DNA of 21,898 nucleotides, taken from NCBI GenBank assembly GCA_904398645.1, contig CAJFPH010000148.1, forward strand, positions 1 through 21,898. Direction: 5' to 3'. Origin of the DNA: Allobutyricicoccus pentlandensis. Lineage in GTDB: Bacteria; Bacillota; Clostridia; Oscillospirales; QAMX01. This document shows positions 14,780 to 21,898 of this stretch, piece after piece; the stretch's first letter is position 1, and the number at the start of each line of letters is the position of its first letter. The translations under genes and the position numbers were made by a program. The notes beneath the pieces were generated by a model. The model saw only the letters and a program-made list of their open reading frames with translations, was not told where the DNA came from and did not search any database.

Positions 14780-15208
14780 TTAATATTCCCGTAGAGGATC
14801 TGTGATTTCTGTGAGCGCCCGTGCGGCTTCCATGTCGTAGATGTCGCTGTGCACCAGGTCTGCCAAAGACAGGATTCCTACAATGTGCTCGTGTTCCACA
14901 ACCGGCAGACGGCGTATCTGCTCGCCTGACATGATGTCTGCGGCGGCTTTTATATCCTCATCCGGCGAGACGCTTACTACGCCGCGTGTCATCAGATCCT
15001 GTACTTTCATTTGTTTGGGGTCGATGCGTGCCGCGACACAGCGTGTGATGATATCGCGGTCTGTTAAAACGCCCTGGATTCGCCCGTCGGTGCCGCAAAC
15101 GGGAAGGATGCCGATATCACTGTGTTCCATGGTTTTTGCCGCATCCGCAACGGAAAAGTCCGGCGGCACAGTGACGACATTGGTACTCATTAGATCTGAA
15201 ACTTTCAT
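14780..15208 (-). CDS. Tandem CBS-domain protein
   Basis: This is a stand-alone CBS pair (Bateman module) that typically senses adenosine nucleotides and regulates a partner. The start at 15208 (MKVSDLMST) has AGGAGG six bases before it; the 20 codons of open frame upstream lack support. It has 142 residues. CBS1 spans about 1-60, DLMSTNVVTVPPDFSVADAA with GVLTDRDI. CBS2 spans about 68-128, DLMTRGVVSVSPDEDIKAA with RRLPVVEHEHIVGILSLADL. The GxLTDRD and GILSLADL ends of each repeat are the usual ligand-contact segments. No partner domain is fused, so the regulated protein is not identifiable. It lies upstream of the VOC gene on the same strand, with a terminator between. Confidence 0.9.
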   Translation of the reverse strand: MKVSDLMSTNVVTVPPDFSVADAAKTMEHSDIGILPVCGTDGRIQGVLTDRDIITRCVAARIDPKQMKVQDLMTRGVVSVSPDEDIKAAADIMSGEQIRRLPVVEHEHIVGILSLADLVHSDIYDMEAARALTEITDPLREY

Positions 15209-15372
15209 AAAAAACCTCCTTTTGTCGAAAATAGTATGGACAGTCTTTGAAAAAACCATGCATGGCACTTCCGAAATAAAGGAGATTATTTGTGTTTGCG
15301 TGGATAGGGCGGCTGTTCTGCGCTTAGGGAGTAATGATGCTGTTTACAGGATGAAACGGGTGCTCCAGGCTC

Positions 15373-15401
15373 TCGACTTTTTGAGACAATTGTGATATGG
15401 T
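15373..15401 (+). promoter_or_regulatory. Possible promoter of the esterase gene
   Basis: TCGACT (15373-15378) and TATGGT (15396-15401) are 17 bases apart and end about 25 bases before the start codon. Both boxes match only about four of six consensus bases. The gap between the divergent CBS and esterase genes (15209-15425) otherwise shows nothing clear. Confidence 0.4.
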
Positions 15402-15425
15402 AAGAAAAAAGAAGTGGAGCTTTTA

Positions 15426-16118
15426 ATGATGCATCAGGTAGAGCGGCGCACGCTTGATGGGCGTGCCTGTACGTTTTGGATCCCGGAAGGGGAGGGACCT
15501 TTTCCTGCCATATGCCTTTGTGCAGGGAAAGAAGAGAGTCTGGCTCTTTCCTTATTGGATGCTGCGCGTTCTCCGGCGATTTACTATCATGTAGAAGCTG
15601 AGTGGGAACGGGATTTCACACCGTGGCCTACTCCAGGTCTTCCTGGACGAGACATTTTTTCCGGTGGGGCACCGGAATATTTGCAGTTTCTTCGGGAAAC
15701 CGTGTATCCGGTACTTTGCTCGGAGTTTCCTATATGGGACAAGCAGACACACCATGCTATAGCCGGATATTCACTCGGTGGTCTGTTTGCGCTGTGGGCG
15801 CTTTTTGAGGCGGACATCTTTGGCGCTGCGGCATCTCTTTCCGGCTCTCTGTGGTACGACGGGTGGCTTGATTATTTAAAAACACGCCTGCCGTCGCGCG
15901 GCTCACGTGTTTATCTTTCACTGGGGCGTTCGGAAGAGCGTGCGGGCAACCCCCGGATGATGGCGGTGGGGGAGAATACCCGCCGGACGTTTGCGTATTT
16001 GGTAGAAACGCTGGGCGATGATAATGTTACGCTCGAGTGGAATCGAGGGGGACATTTTACGGGTGTGTCAAATCGTTGGCACAAGGCGATAGATTGGCTT
16101 ACAACGGCATGGGTATAA
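15426..16118 (+). CDS. Alpha/beta-hydrolase-fold putative esterase (esterase D/Fes-like)
   Basis: This is a predicted serine esterase of the putative-esterase family (PF00756, COG2819 type), without signal peptide and so probably cytosolic. The ATG at 15426 has GTGGAG six bases upstream; a GTG at 15414 and an ATG at 15429 are alternatives. The 230-residue product has the nucleophile elbow GYSLGG with Ser116 and FALWALF after it. The likely catalytic His210 is in RGGHFTGV, and an acidic residue in LGRSEE is a candidate third triad member. Relatives cleave siderophore lactones or acyl groups on sugars. Here the neighbours are sugar-catabolic, so sugar de-esterification is an inference. It is convergent with the serine hydrolase, with a perfect hairpin terminator between. 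Confidence 0.8.
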   Translation: MMHQVERRTLDGRACTFWIPEGEGPFPAICLCAGKEESLALSLLDAARSPAIYYHVEAEWERDFTPWPTPGLPGRDIFSGGAPEYLQFLRETVYPVLCSEFPIWDKQTHHAIAGYSLGGLFALWALFEADIFGAAASLSGSLWYDGWLDYLKTRLPSRGSRVYLSLGRSEERAGNPRMMAVGENTRRTFAYLVETLGDDNVTLEWNRGGHFTGVSNRWHKAIDWLTTAWV

Positions 16119-16193
16119 GACGCTTATTTGAATTAAGGTTTTATCAATTACGAAACGGTTTCATTGGTGGACTTGGTATGAGGTAAAAGCTGG

Positions 16194-16234
16194 AAACCGG
16201 CGGAATGCATATTAGATGCATTCCGCCGGTTTTT
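16194..16234 (+). terminator. Perfect 17-bp hairpin terminator between convergent hydrolase genes
   Basis: The arm 16194-16210 is an exact complement of 16216-16232 around the five-base loop ATTAG. T residues follow to 16234. On the + strand it ends the esterase transcript. The A-rich start of the stem could let it serve the - strand serine hydrolase too, whose stop is 14 bases away. Confidence 0.92.
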
Positions 16235-16247
16235 ATGTTGCTTATTT

Positions 16248-17159
16248 TTACAGCTGAGATAAAAGTTCTTCATGAAGCGCGGCCTGGACCTTTGAGAATT
16301 CGCCTGTTTCCGGACATTGAACAGATACTACCTTGCCGCACTGTGGCAAAACCGTTGTAATCTGACCATAGGCGCCGTCAGCGCGGTAGGCATCCGGATA
16401 GGGAGACATCCAGAACTGGTAGCCGTAGCCACAGTGCCAGACGTTGTGATCCGGCGGCGTATCGATCTGTTTGGAAGTTGCGGCGCGAATCCAGCAGGGA
16501 TCCACAAGCTGCTCGCCATTCCAACGCCCGCCGTCGAGATAGAGTTGGCCGAGCTTCATCATATCACGCAGCGTAAGCGACATGCCGCCTCCGCCAATCG
16601 CGTGCCCACGCGGACAGAATTCCCATAGTGGAAATCCGATACCGAGGGGATTGAAAATCCGTTCCCATAGAAATTCTGCGAGGCCTATCCCCATTTTCTG
16701 CTCGAACATTCTCCCGGCCAGGATACTGTCCGCCGTAGAATAACAGAAAGTCTCGCCCGGACGGCAGAGAAGCGGCTGCGACAACATATAGCCGACATAG
16801 TCCGGAGCACCAACTCCCGCACGCCGGTCTGCGCCCATCAGAAAAGCGCGACCGAAACCGGAGGACATGGTGAGAAGATGTCTGAGCCGGACTTCAAAAA
16901 GCAGTTCCGGTGCGTCTGTCGGCACACTTTCCGGAAAGCATTCTGCGAGCCGGTCATCCAACGAAAGCTTCGCCTCAGAGATGGCAATGCCGATGGCTGT
17001 TGCCATAAAACTTTTTGTGTGCGAGTAAATATTGCGCGGTAGATCGGGCGTCCATCGGTGTTCCGCCGTGACGCAACCATCTTCCATGACAGCGATGCCT
17101 TCTATTGCCAGGTGCTCGCGGTCCACGCGGTCAATAAACGCTTGCAGTAATTTTTCCAT
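16248..17159 (-). CDS. Serine hydrolase of the beta-lactamase/class C (PF00144) family
   Basis: This is a penicillin-binding-protein-fold serine hydrolase. Members include esterases, D-aminopeptidases and carboxypeptidases; true beta-lactamase activity is unlikely. The start at 17159 has AAGGAG six bases upstream. It has 303 residues, and no signal peptide is visible, so it is probably cytosolic. The nucleophile is Ser46 in SHTK (46-49), with Lys49 as base. Tyr140 in CYSTADSILAG replaces the usual YSN-type motif (the third residue is Thr). The C-terminal DGAYGQ occupies the place of the KTG/HxG motif. HLLTMSSGFG is the typical family segment. It lies 95 bases after kdgK on the same strand, perhaps in the same transcript, and may process a substrate linked to the sugar locus. 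Confidence 0.85.
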   Translation of the reverse strand: MEKLLQAFIDRVDREHLAIEGIAVMEDGCVTAEHRWTPDLPRNIYSHTKSFMATAIGIAISEAKLSLDDRLAECFPESVPTDAPELLFEVRLRHLLTMSSGFGRAFLMGADRRAGVGAPDYVGYMLSQPLLCRPGETFCYSTADSILAGRMFEQKMGIGLAEFLWERIFNPLGIGFPLWEFCPRGHAIGGGGMSLTLRDMMKLGQLYLDGGRWNGEQLVDPCWIRAATSKQIDTPPDHNVWHCGYGYQFWMSPYPDAYRADGAYGQITTVLPQCGKVVSVQCPETGEFSKVQAALHEELLSQL

Positions 17160-17254
17160 GACGGTCTCCTTATAAATTTCTGGCTGTGTTTCTATGAGTT
17201 AAAAGTTTTCATTATGGATGCGAAAAGATATTTGACCGCTGGGTATGCAGTCAT

Positions 17255-18280
17255 TTAACGCTGGACACGACCGGATCCATCGCCGCCGGAAAGTGTTTCT
17301 ACCTCTGCCACGCTGACCTGATTGAAATCCCCCTCAATAGAGTGTTTGAGGCAGGATGCGGCCACGGCAAATTCCAGAGCATCCTGCGGTGCTTTACCGG
17401 AGAGAAGGGAATAAATCAGACCTGCACCAAAGCTGTCACCGCCGCCGACACGATCCACAATGTTGATATGATATTCACGCGAGAAGTAATAGGCGCCGCC
17501 GGTATAAAGCATGGCGGCCCAATTGTTCTCGCTGGCAGAAATAGAGGTGCGCAACGTAATGGCCACTGCTTCAAAGTGAAACCGGTCTGCGAGCTGGCGT
17601 GCAACGCTTTGATAACCCGCGCGATTCAAATTACCGGCGGTAATATCCGTATTTTCGGCTTCAATACAGAATACGTCCTTCGCGTCCTCTTCGTTAGCAA
17701 TACATATGTCTACATATTCGCACAGCTCCGTCATGACACGGCGCGCTTCATCGCGAGTCCAAAGCTTTTTACGGTAGTTGAGGTCGCAGGAAATTTTGAT
17801 GCCGCGCGCCTTGGCCGCACGGCATGCAGCACGGCAGATGTCTGCAATTTCGGCCCCCAGTGCGGGTGTGATTCCTGTAAAGTGGAACCAGTCGGCGCCG
17901 TCAAAGATGGTATCCCAGTCGAAATCAGACGGTACGGCTGTGGCAATTGCAGAGCCGGCGCGGTCATAAATCACTTTGGACGGCCGCTGCGACGCGCCCT
18001 TTTCAAGGAAATAGATGCCAACGCGGTCACCACCGCGTGTAATGAAAGAAGTATCCACGCCATAGCGGCGCAGTGCGTTGACGGCCGCCTGACCGATTTC
18101 GTGCTTCGGCAGCTTTGTTACGAATGCGGCATCCAGGCCAAAATTTGCCAGAGAAATGGCAACATTCGCTTCTCCGCCGCCATAGGTTGCGCCGAAGCTT
18201 TCCGCCTGTACGAAACGATAGTATCCCTCAGGGGCCAGGCGAAGCATGATTTCGCCAAAAGTAATGACGCGTTTAGTCAT
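17255..18280 (-). CDS. kdgK: 2-keto-3-deoxygluconate kinase (PfkB family)
   Basis: It phosphorylates 2-dehydro-3-deoxygluconate to KDPG, the step before aldol cleavage in uronate and modified Entner-Doudoroff pathways. The ATG at 18280 lies eight bases inside eda, so translation is coupled. It has 341 residues. The PfkB ribokinase fold is shown by the N-terminal TFGEIMLRLAPEG and GATYGGGEANVAISLA (30-45). The second signature DRVGGGDSFGAGLIY (276-290) has catalytic Asp282. DLNYRKKLW (166-174) is typical of KDG kinases. The linkage to eda makes KDG the most likely substrate. The C-terminal tail after about residue 330 is glycine-rich and not conserved. Confidence 0.92.
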   Translation of the reverse strand: MTKRVITFGEIMLRLAPEGYYRFVQAESFGATYGGGEANVAISLANFGLDAAFVTKLPKHEIGQAAVNALRRYGVDTSFITRGGDRVGIYFLEKGASQRPSKVIYDRAGSAIATAVPSDFDWDTIFDGADWFHFTGITPALGAEIADICRAACRAAKARGIKISCDLNYRKKLWTRDEARRVMTELCEYVDICIANEEDAKDVFCIEAENTDITAGNLNRAGYQSVARQLADRFHFEAVAITLRTSISASENNWAAMLYTGGAYYFSREYHINIVDRVGGGDSFGAGLIYSLLSGKAPQDALEFAVAASCLKHSIEGDFNQVSVAEVETLSGGDGSGRVQR

Positions 18281-18920
18281 TGCTGCGTACCTCCCGGATT
18301 ATTTCTATAGATTTGCGGCAGAGCGCCGTAATTTCATCCCAACGTTCCTCATTAATTAATTTTGCTGTAACCATATAAGAACCACCGCAGGCAATTATGG
18401 AGGGGTTTGCAATATAAGCGGCGAGATTCTCCAGCGAAATGCCACCCGTTGGCATGAATTTTACCATACCGAACGGCGCGCTGAGCGCCTTGATGGTCTT
18501 CAGCCCACCGAAGGCCTCCGCAGGGAAAAATTTCAGTACTTCAAGGCCGTATTCGAGCGCGCACTCAATTTCGCCGGGCGTTACGCAGCCGGGAAAAATT
18601 GTGATACCTTTTGACTGACAGTATTCAACATTTTTTGGATTAAAACCGGGACTTACGACAAACTGCGCGCCTGCGTCGCAGGCGGCATCAATTTGTGCGC
18701 GTGTAAGCACTGTACCGGCGCCGACCAGCATGTCGGGGAACGACTCTCGCATGGCGCGGATGGCGCGGTCCGCACCAGCTGCGCGGAAGGTGATTTCGGC
18801 GACGGGAACGCCGCCTGAACACAGCGCCTGTGCCAACTGCGGCGCTTTTGCTACATCATCAATACGAATAACCGGCACAATTCCGATTTCCGCAATGCGT
18901 GTCATTACATCGTTCATCAT
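18273..18920 (-). CDS. eda: KDPG / 2-keto-4-hydroxyglutarate aldolase
   Basis: This class I aldolase splits KDPG into pyruvate and glyceraldehyde 3-phosphate, whose pyruvate joins central metabolism. AAGGAG lies about five bases before the two tandem ATGs (18920, 18917). The 215-residue length is normal. Visible landmarks are GIVPVIRI (13-20), Glu42 in VAEITFR, VGAGTVLT (66-73), VSPGFNP, Schiff-base Lys130 in EVLKFFPAEAFGG and phosphate-binding PTGGISLEN (157-165). It is the first gene of an eda-kdgK operon with a nearly consensus promoter. The upstream isomerase, oxidoreductase and dehydratase genes of uronate breakdown are not in the window. Confidence 0.95.
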   Translation of the reverse strand: MMNDVMTRIAEIGIVPVIRIDDVAKAPQLAQALCSGGVPVAEITFRAAGADRAIRAMRESFPDMLVGAGTVLTRAQIDAACDAGAQFVVSPGFNPKNVEYCQSKGITIFPGCVTPGEIECALEYGLEVLKFFPAEAFGGLKTIKALSAPFGMVKFMPTGGISLENLAAYIANPSIIACGGSYMVTAKLINEERWDEITALCRKSIEIIREVRSND

Positions 18921-18946
18921 GACATCTCCTTACTGTAAAATTCAAG

Positions 18947-19015
18947 GGGCAGGTCGCTATCTTTATCATAATCCATGCCCGGACAGCTGTCAATGAAAAC
19001 TGAACATACCTGCCC
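18947..19015. promoter_or_regulatory. Inverted repeat flanking the eda promoter (putative operator pair)
   Basis: GGGCAGGT (18947-18954) and its exact complement ACCTGCCC (19008-19015) face each other across 53 bases. The eda -35 and -10 boxes lie between. One arm sits just past the predicted transcription start (near 18958), the other about 55 bases upstream of it. This is the spacing expected of paired operator half-sites or looped repression. No binding protein is identified. Confidence 0.45.
18965..18993 (-). promoter_or_regulatory. Near-consensus promoter of eda-kdgK
   Basis: On the - strand a perfect TTGACA (18993-18988) and TATGAT (18970-18965) have a 17-base spacer. Such a strong promoter on a catabolic operon usually needs a repressor. 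Confidence 0.88.
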
Positions 19016-19062
19016 GAAATATACGAATTTTGCAAGATGGTAAAGGACATTCCGTAAAATAA

Positions 19063-19092
19063 TTGACATGACCGCAGCAGGTGTATTATATT
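19063..19092 (+). promoter_or_regulatory. Promoter of the galactokinase-family gene
   Basis: A perfect TTGACA (19063-19068) is followed after 17-18 bases by TTATAT/TATATT (19086-19092). It is divergent from the eda promoter. The -35 boxes are about 70 bases apart, so one regulator could control both. Confidence 0.75.
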
Positions 19093-19121
19093 GAAGAAAA
19101 CTGGGCGGAGGTAGTTAGACC

Positions 19122-20390
19122 ATGTGGACGCAGAAAATGCTTGTGAAGGCAATACATGAAGGACGATTGAATACGTTGCTGGATACATTATATGGGGAGC
19201 GCCGTATGAGCGGGAAACGGCTTATGGCGCTCGCAGAACGACATGAGGCCTTGTTCGGCGTTCGCGACGTTTCAATATTCAGCGCGCCAGGGCGTGTGGA
19301 GTTGGGCGGTAACCATACAGACCATCAAAACGGACTGGTGCTGGCCGCTGCTGTCGATGCAGATATGCTTGCCGCTGCAGCGCCAAATGGGACGAATGTG
19401 GTACATATTGTATCTGAGGGATTTCCCGATACGGTTGTAGATCTTAATGACCTTTTGCCGCGTGAGAAAGAACGCGGAACGACGGCGGCATTGGTGCGCG
19501 GATGTGCGGCGGGTGCTGTGTCCAGGGGGATATCGCTTTGCGGGATTGACATTTGCATCACATCAAATATTCCAACCGGTGGCGGACTTTCCTCTTCCGC
19601 GGCCTTTGAAGTGCTGATCGCCGGGATATTTAGTGCATACAGCCAAAAGCGTTTGACGCCGGTTGAGATGGCGCAGGTTGGCCAATTTGCGGAGAATCGC
19701 TATTTTGGAAAGCCTTGCGGGTTGATGGATCAGTGTGCGTCGGCATGCGGAGGCATCGTGCAGATGGATTTTCGCGATTCTACCTCGCCGGAAATTGAGC
19801 AGATTCCATTTCGGTTTGCAGAGTGTGGGCATACGATATGCGCGGTAGACTCTGGCGCCGGTCATGAAAATTTAACCGAAGAATATGCGGCGATTCCAAC
19901 AGAACTTGCGTCGGTATGTGCATTTTTTGGGAAAAGCGTTTTGCGTGAGATCCGAGAAACGGCGTTCTATGAACACTTGCCGGCACTGCGTGCAGCGGTG
20001 GGGGATCGCGCAGTTCTGCGCGCGATGCATGTATTTGCAGAAAACCGGCGTGTGGAGGCAGAAGCGGAGGCATTGCGTACCGGTGACTTCTCCGCGTTTC
20101 TGTGTTTGGCCTCTGCTTCGGGAAACTCGTCTGCACTGTATTTGCAGAACGTCACGCCGTGCGGCGCGGTACAGGATCAGGCGCTTGCGCTGACGCTTGC
20201 TGTCTGCAGCCATGCGCTCAATGGAAAAGGCGCGTGCCGTGTCCACGGCGGCGGATTTGCAGGAGCGGCGTTAGCTTTCGTGCCGGATGAGCTGCTGGAT
20301 GCATTTCAGATAGAAGTGAACAATTTATTGGGCAAGGGCAAGTGCCGTGTTTTGCGGCTTCGAGAGCCGGGATTTGCGCAGATCATATAA
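19122..20390 (+). CDS. Galactokinase-family GHMP sugar kinase (divergent)
   Basis: This is an ATP-dependent sugar 1-kinase of the galactokinase branch of the GHMP superfamily. The ATG at 19122 has GGAGG about ten bases upstream, slightly far. In 422 residues the family landmarks are SAPGRVEL (54-61), the sugar-binding motif GGNHTDHQNG (62-71), the phosphate-binding PTGGGLSSSAA (151-161), Asp203 in GLMDQCAS as the catalytic base, and a late GACRVHGGGFAGAALAFV. The sugar motif departs from the canonical LIGEHTDY: the Glu that contacts the sugar is Asn, and Tyr is His. The length also exceeds the roughly 390 residues of classical GalK. Galactose is the default guess, but another sugar or uronic acid is possible. 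It is divergent from eda and followed by a bidirectional terminator. Confidence 0.85.
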   Translation: MWTQKMLVKAIHEGRLNTLLDTLYGERRMSGKRLMALAERHEALFGVRDVSIFSAPGRVELGGNHTDHQNGLVLAAAVDADMLAAAAPNGTNVVHIVSEGFPDTVVDLNDLLPREKERGTTAALVRGCAAGAVSRGISLCGIDICITSNIPTGGGLSSSAAFEVLIAGIFSAYSQKRLTPVEMAQVGQFAENRYFGKPCGLMDQCASACGGIVQMDFRDSTSPEIEQIPFRFAECGHTICAVDSGAGHENLTEEYAAIPTELASVCAFFGKSVLREIRETAFYEHLPALRAAVGDRAVLRAMHVFAENRRVEAEAEALRTGDFSAFLCLASASGNSSALYLQNVTPCGAVQDQALALTLAVCSHALNGKGACRVHGGGFAGAALAFVPDELLDAFQIEVNNLLGKGKCRVLRLREPGFAQII

Positions 20391-20422
20391 AACTTCAGCG
20401 ATATCAATAGACAAGTGAGGGA

Positions 20423-20461
20423 TCAAAACCGGGCAGGAATTCGTTTCCTACCCGGTTTTGA
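20423..20461. terminator. Bidirectional terminator between the kinase and the sugar permeases
   Basis: TCAAAACCGGG and its complement CCCGGTTTTGA, plus AGGAA/TTCCT inside, form a symmetrical hairpin with a five-base loop. A/T tracts flank both sides of the stem, so it can stop transcripts from the + strand kinase and the - strand permease genes. Confidence 0.85.
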
Positions 20462-20491
20462 TGTGTTAATAACAGAGTTCCGTCATTCGTA

Positions 20492-21313
20492 TCATCCCTT
20501 GAGGCCACCACGAGCGACCCCCGTGACAATGAATTTCCGTGCGAAAATAAAGAGTATGATCATGGGTAACACGACGACCGTAGACGCTGCCATGAGAAGT
20601 TCCGGAGAAGAACCGGCCTCAGTGGTAAATACCTGGAGACCATAGGGCAACGTGCGGGAAGCCGCATCTGACGTAATATAAAGCGGCCACATGAAGGAAT
20701 TCCAGCTTGACAGGGCGTTTAGTAGAATAATGGTTACCAGGCTTGGCCGTGCCAGAGGCACCATAATTCTCCAAAGATAACGCCAGTTGGAGGCACCGTC
20801 GATTCGGGCGGAATAGTAAAGGCTTTCCGGTACCGTGTCAAAGAAACCCTTGAGGATATACGTGTAAAAAATGCTGCTGATAAAGGGGAGTACCAAAGCA
20901 GGCAGCTTATTGTAAAGCCCCATATCTACAATCGTGGTATAATTGGTTATAATCAGCATTTCGAATGGAATCATCATCAGGCTTAAAAGAATGGAAAACA
21001 CAACTTCCCGTCCGGGAAACCGCAGACGTGAAAAAGCAAAAGCACTTAGTATTGTTGTAAAAGTTGTGCAAACTACGGACGCTACCATAACAATCAGCGA
21101 ATTGGCAAAATATTTGAGAAATGGAGCCATCGAAAATGCTGTAATAAAGTTATCAAGCGAAAAATGTTCCGGCAAAAATTGCGGTGGGTACTGCGTTACC
21201 TCATAGTGTGTTTTAAATGCACAGAGAAACATCCAAAGAAAGGGAAAAACCATCATGATGGCGCCACAGATCAAAACCAGATACGCTATGCCATCACCAA
21301 GCTTACGTCGCAT
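20492..21313 (-). CDS. Carbohydrate ABC transporter permease (MalG/UgpE type)
   Basis: This is an inner-membrane permease subunit for sugar import. The start at 21313 has AGGAGGT about six bases upstream. It has 273 residues and six predicted membrane helices (about 8-33, 70-93, 104-123, 137-158, 187-205, 240-260). The EAA loop that docks the ATPase is at about 167-190 (YYSARIDGASNWRYLWR, then IMVPLARP), with the conserved Gly in place. The C terminus RKFIVTGVARGGLKG is typical of the MalG/UgpE (CUT1) family, which pairs with a MalF-like permease, a solute-binding protein and an MsmX-like ATPase. It follows the MalF-like gene by 11 bases. No ATPase or binding-protein gene is seen in the window. 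Confidence 0.93.
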   Translation of the reverse strand: MRRKLGDGIAYLVLICGAIMMVFPFLWMFLCAFKTHYEVTQYPPQFLPEHFSLDNFITAFSMAPFLKYFANSLIVMVASVVCTTFTTILSAFAFSRLRFPGREVVFSILLSLMMIPFEMLIITNYTTIVDMGLYNKLPALVLPFISSIFYTYILKGFFDTVPESLYYSARIDGASNWRYLWRIMVPLARPSLVTIILLNALSSWNSFMWPLYITSDAASRTLPYGLQVFTTEAGSSPELLMAASTVVVLPMIILFIFARKFIVTGVARGGLKG

Positions 21314-21324
21314 GGCGGCACCTC

Positions 21325-21898
21325 CTAAGAACGATTACCCAGCTTTTTCTTTACAAAAAGCTGTATCATAGTGAACACAAAAATAAAGAGGAACAGGATG
21401 ACCGCCGCGGCCGCGGCATAGCCGTACTCCCGGTTCTCCATCATCATATAGCGAATGTAGTAAACGACTGTATAGAGGTTATATACCGGGCCGGGATCGC
21501 CTTTAAAAAGCGGGTAAAGCTCGCTGAACACTTTAAAGCTTGAAATGGTATTTACGATACATACCAGGAAAATGGTCGGCGCCAAAAGCGGCACGGTAAT
21601 ACGCCGGAAAATACGGCCCTCTTTTGCACCGTCAACGCGCGCCGCAGTATAATAGAGCTCATTGATGTTTTGCAAGCCGCTGAGTAATAGAATAATGGTA
21701 AAAGGGAGAATGTTCCAGACACCGAAAATCACAAGCGCTGTCAATGACCAGGCAGGATCCGTGAGCCAACCGATCTTGGACACACCGAAAAAAGAGAGTA
21801 CATAGTTCAAGATGCCGTACTGCTGATTATACATGAGCCGCCAGGCTAACCCCACCGCTGTGATGGAAGTGACCATCGGCATAAAGTACGCCGTCTGA
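21325..21898 (-). CDS. Carbohydrate ABC transporter permease (MalF/UgpA type), N-terminus outside window
   Basis: This is the partner permease of the downstream gene in a CUT1-type importer. The frame stays open to the window end and reads QTAYFMPMVTSITAVGLAW, the typical mid-protein segment of MalF-like permeases, so the gene continues past 21898 and its start is not visible. The EAA loop reads YYTAARVDGAKEGRIFRRIT and then VPLLAP. Hydrophobic helices on both sides, and the last helix with KKKLGNRS, end it normally. Its stop codon TAG overlaps the AGGAGG ribosome site of the next gene, so the two are translated as a unit. A solute-binding protein gene would be expected just outside the window. 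Confidence 0.92.
   Translation of the reverse strand, partial: QTAYFMPMVTSITAVGLAWRLMYNQQYGILNYVLSFFGVSKIGWLTDPAWSLTALVIFGVWNILPFTIILLLSGLQNINELYYTAARVDGAKEGRIFRRITVPLLAPTIFLVCIVNTISSFKVFSELYPLFKGDPGPVYNLYTVVYYIRYMMMENREYGYAAAAAVILFLFIFVFTMIQLFVKKKLGNRS

Noticed and set aside
14841..15395. A 184-codon + strand open frame
   Set aside because: It is antisense to the CBS-domain gene, whose two repeats are clear. The frame is a shadow.
17160..17254. A separate promoter for the serine hydrolase gene
   Set aside because: CATAAT is present on the - strand in the gap, but its matching -35 box has only about three consensus bases. Read-through from kdgK is equally likely.
17342..18310. A 322-codon + strand open frame
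   Set aside because: It lies antisense to kdgK and the end of eda, whose products match known families along their whole length. The + strand peptide resembles nothing known, has no ribosome site, and is a codon-bias shadow.
1..21898. CRISPR array or rRNA genes
   Set aside because: No regularly spaced short repeats and no conserved 16S or 23S segments were seen.

Overview
The window looks like chromosome of an anaerobic Clostridia-type Firmicute of intermediate GC. The evidence is strong AGGAGG-type ribosome binding sites, many sigma-A-like promoters with 17-base spacers, MEP-pathway ispE, short Clostridia-style ProB and pyruvate kinase, a tRNA-Thr ending in TCCA, and a split (synthetase-only) GMP synthase. 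The exact genus cannot be read from this sequence. I see no phage structural gene, transposase, insertion sequence, CRISPR array or rRNA.

Layout. 1-3300: a structured leader or untranslated region with a promoter, then pyk (pyruvate kinase, +), a roughly 410-base intergenic stretch with hairpins, and a lone NapH-like membrane ferredoxin (-). 3292-5922: guaA without its amidotransferase domain (-), divergent from a MATE efflux transporter (+), with clear back-to-back promoters. 6023-8779: a tightly packed + strand run of an XRE repressor, an ImmA/IrrE metalloprotease, a PHP-family phosphoesterase and ispE. 8860-8935: tRNA-Thr(CGT) with its own promoter and terminator. 9161-12057: the proline biosynthesis run proB-proA-proC with a promoter and a strong terminator. 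12372-14171: a fused ABC exporter. 14219-15208: a VOC-fold protein and a CBS-domain protein (-). 15426-18920: an alpha/beta-hydrolase esterase (+) convergent with a serine hydrolase, kdgK and eda (-). 19122-20390: a divergent galactokinase-family gene (+). 20492-21898: two sugar ABC permeases (-), the second running off the window.

How the genes fit together. The last 6.5 kb reads as a carbohydrate/uronate utilisation locus: sugar import permeases, a galactokinase-like kinase, 2-keto-3-deoxygluconate kinase and KDPG aldolase, and two predicted hydrolases that could strip acyl groups. The eda-kdgK promoter is nearly consensus and is flanked by an 8-base inverted repeat that may be a paired operator. 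The middle is housekeeping (proline, isoprenoid, GMP, glycolysis) interrupted by the XRE-ImmA regulatory pair. I found no clear new system. The observations most worth following up are the split GMP synthase, the altered sugar-binding motif in the galactokinase homologue, the XRE-ImmA-PHP cluster, and the inverted repeat around the eda promoter.
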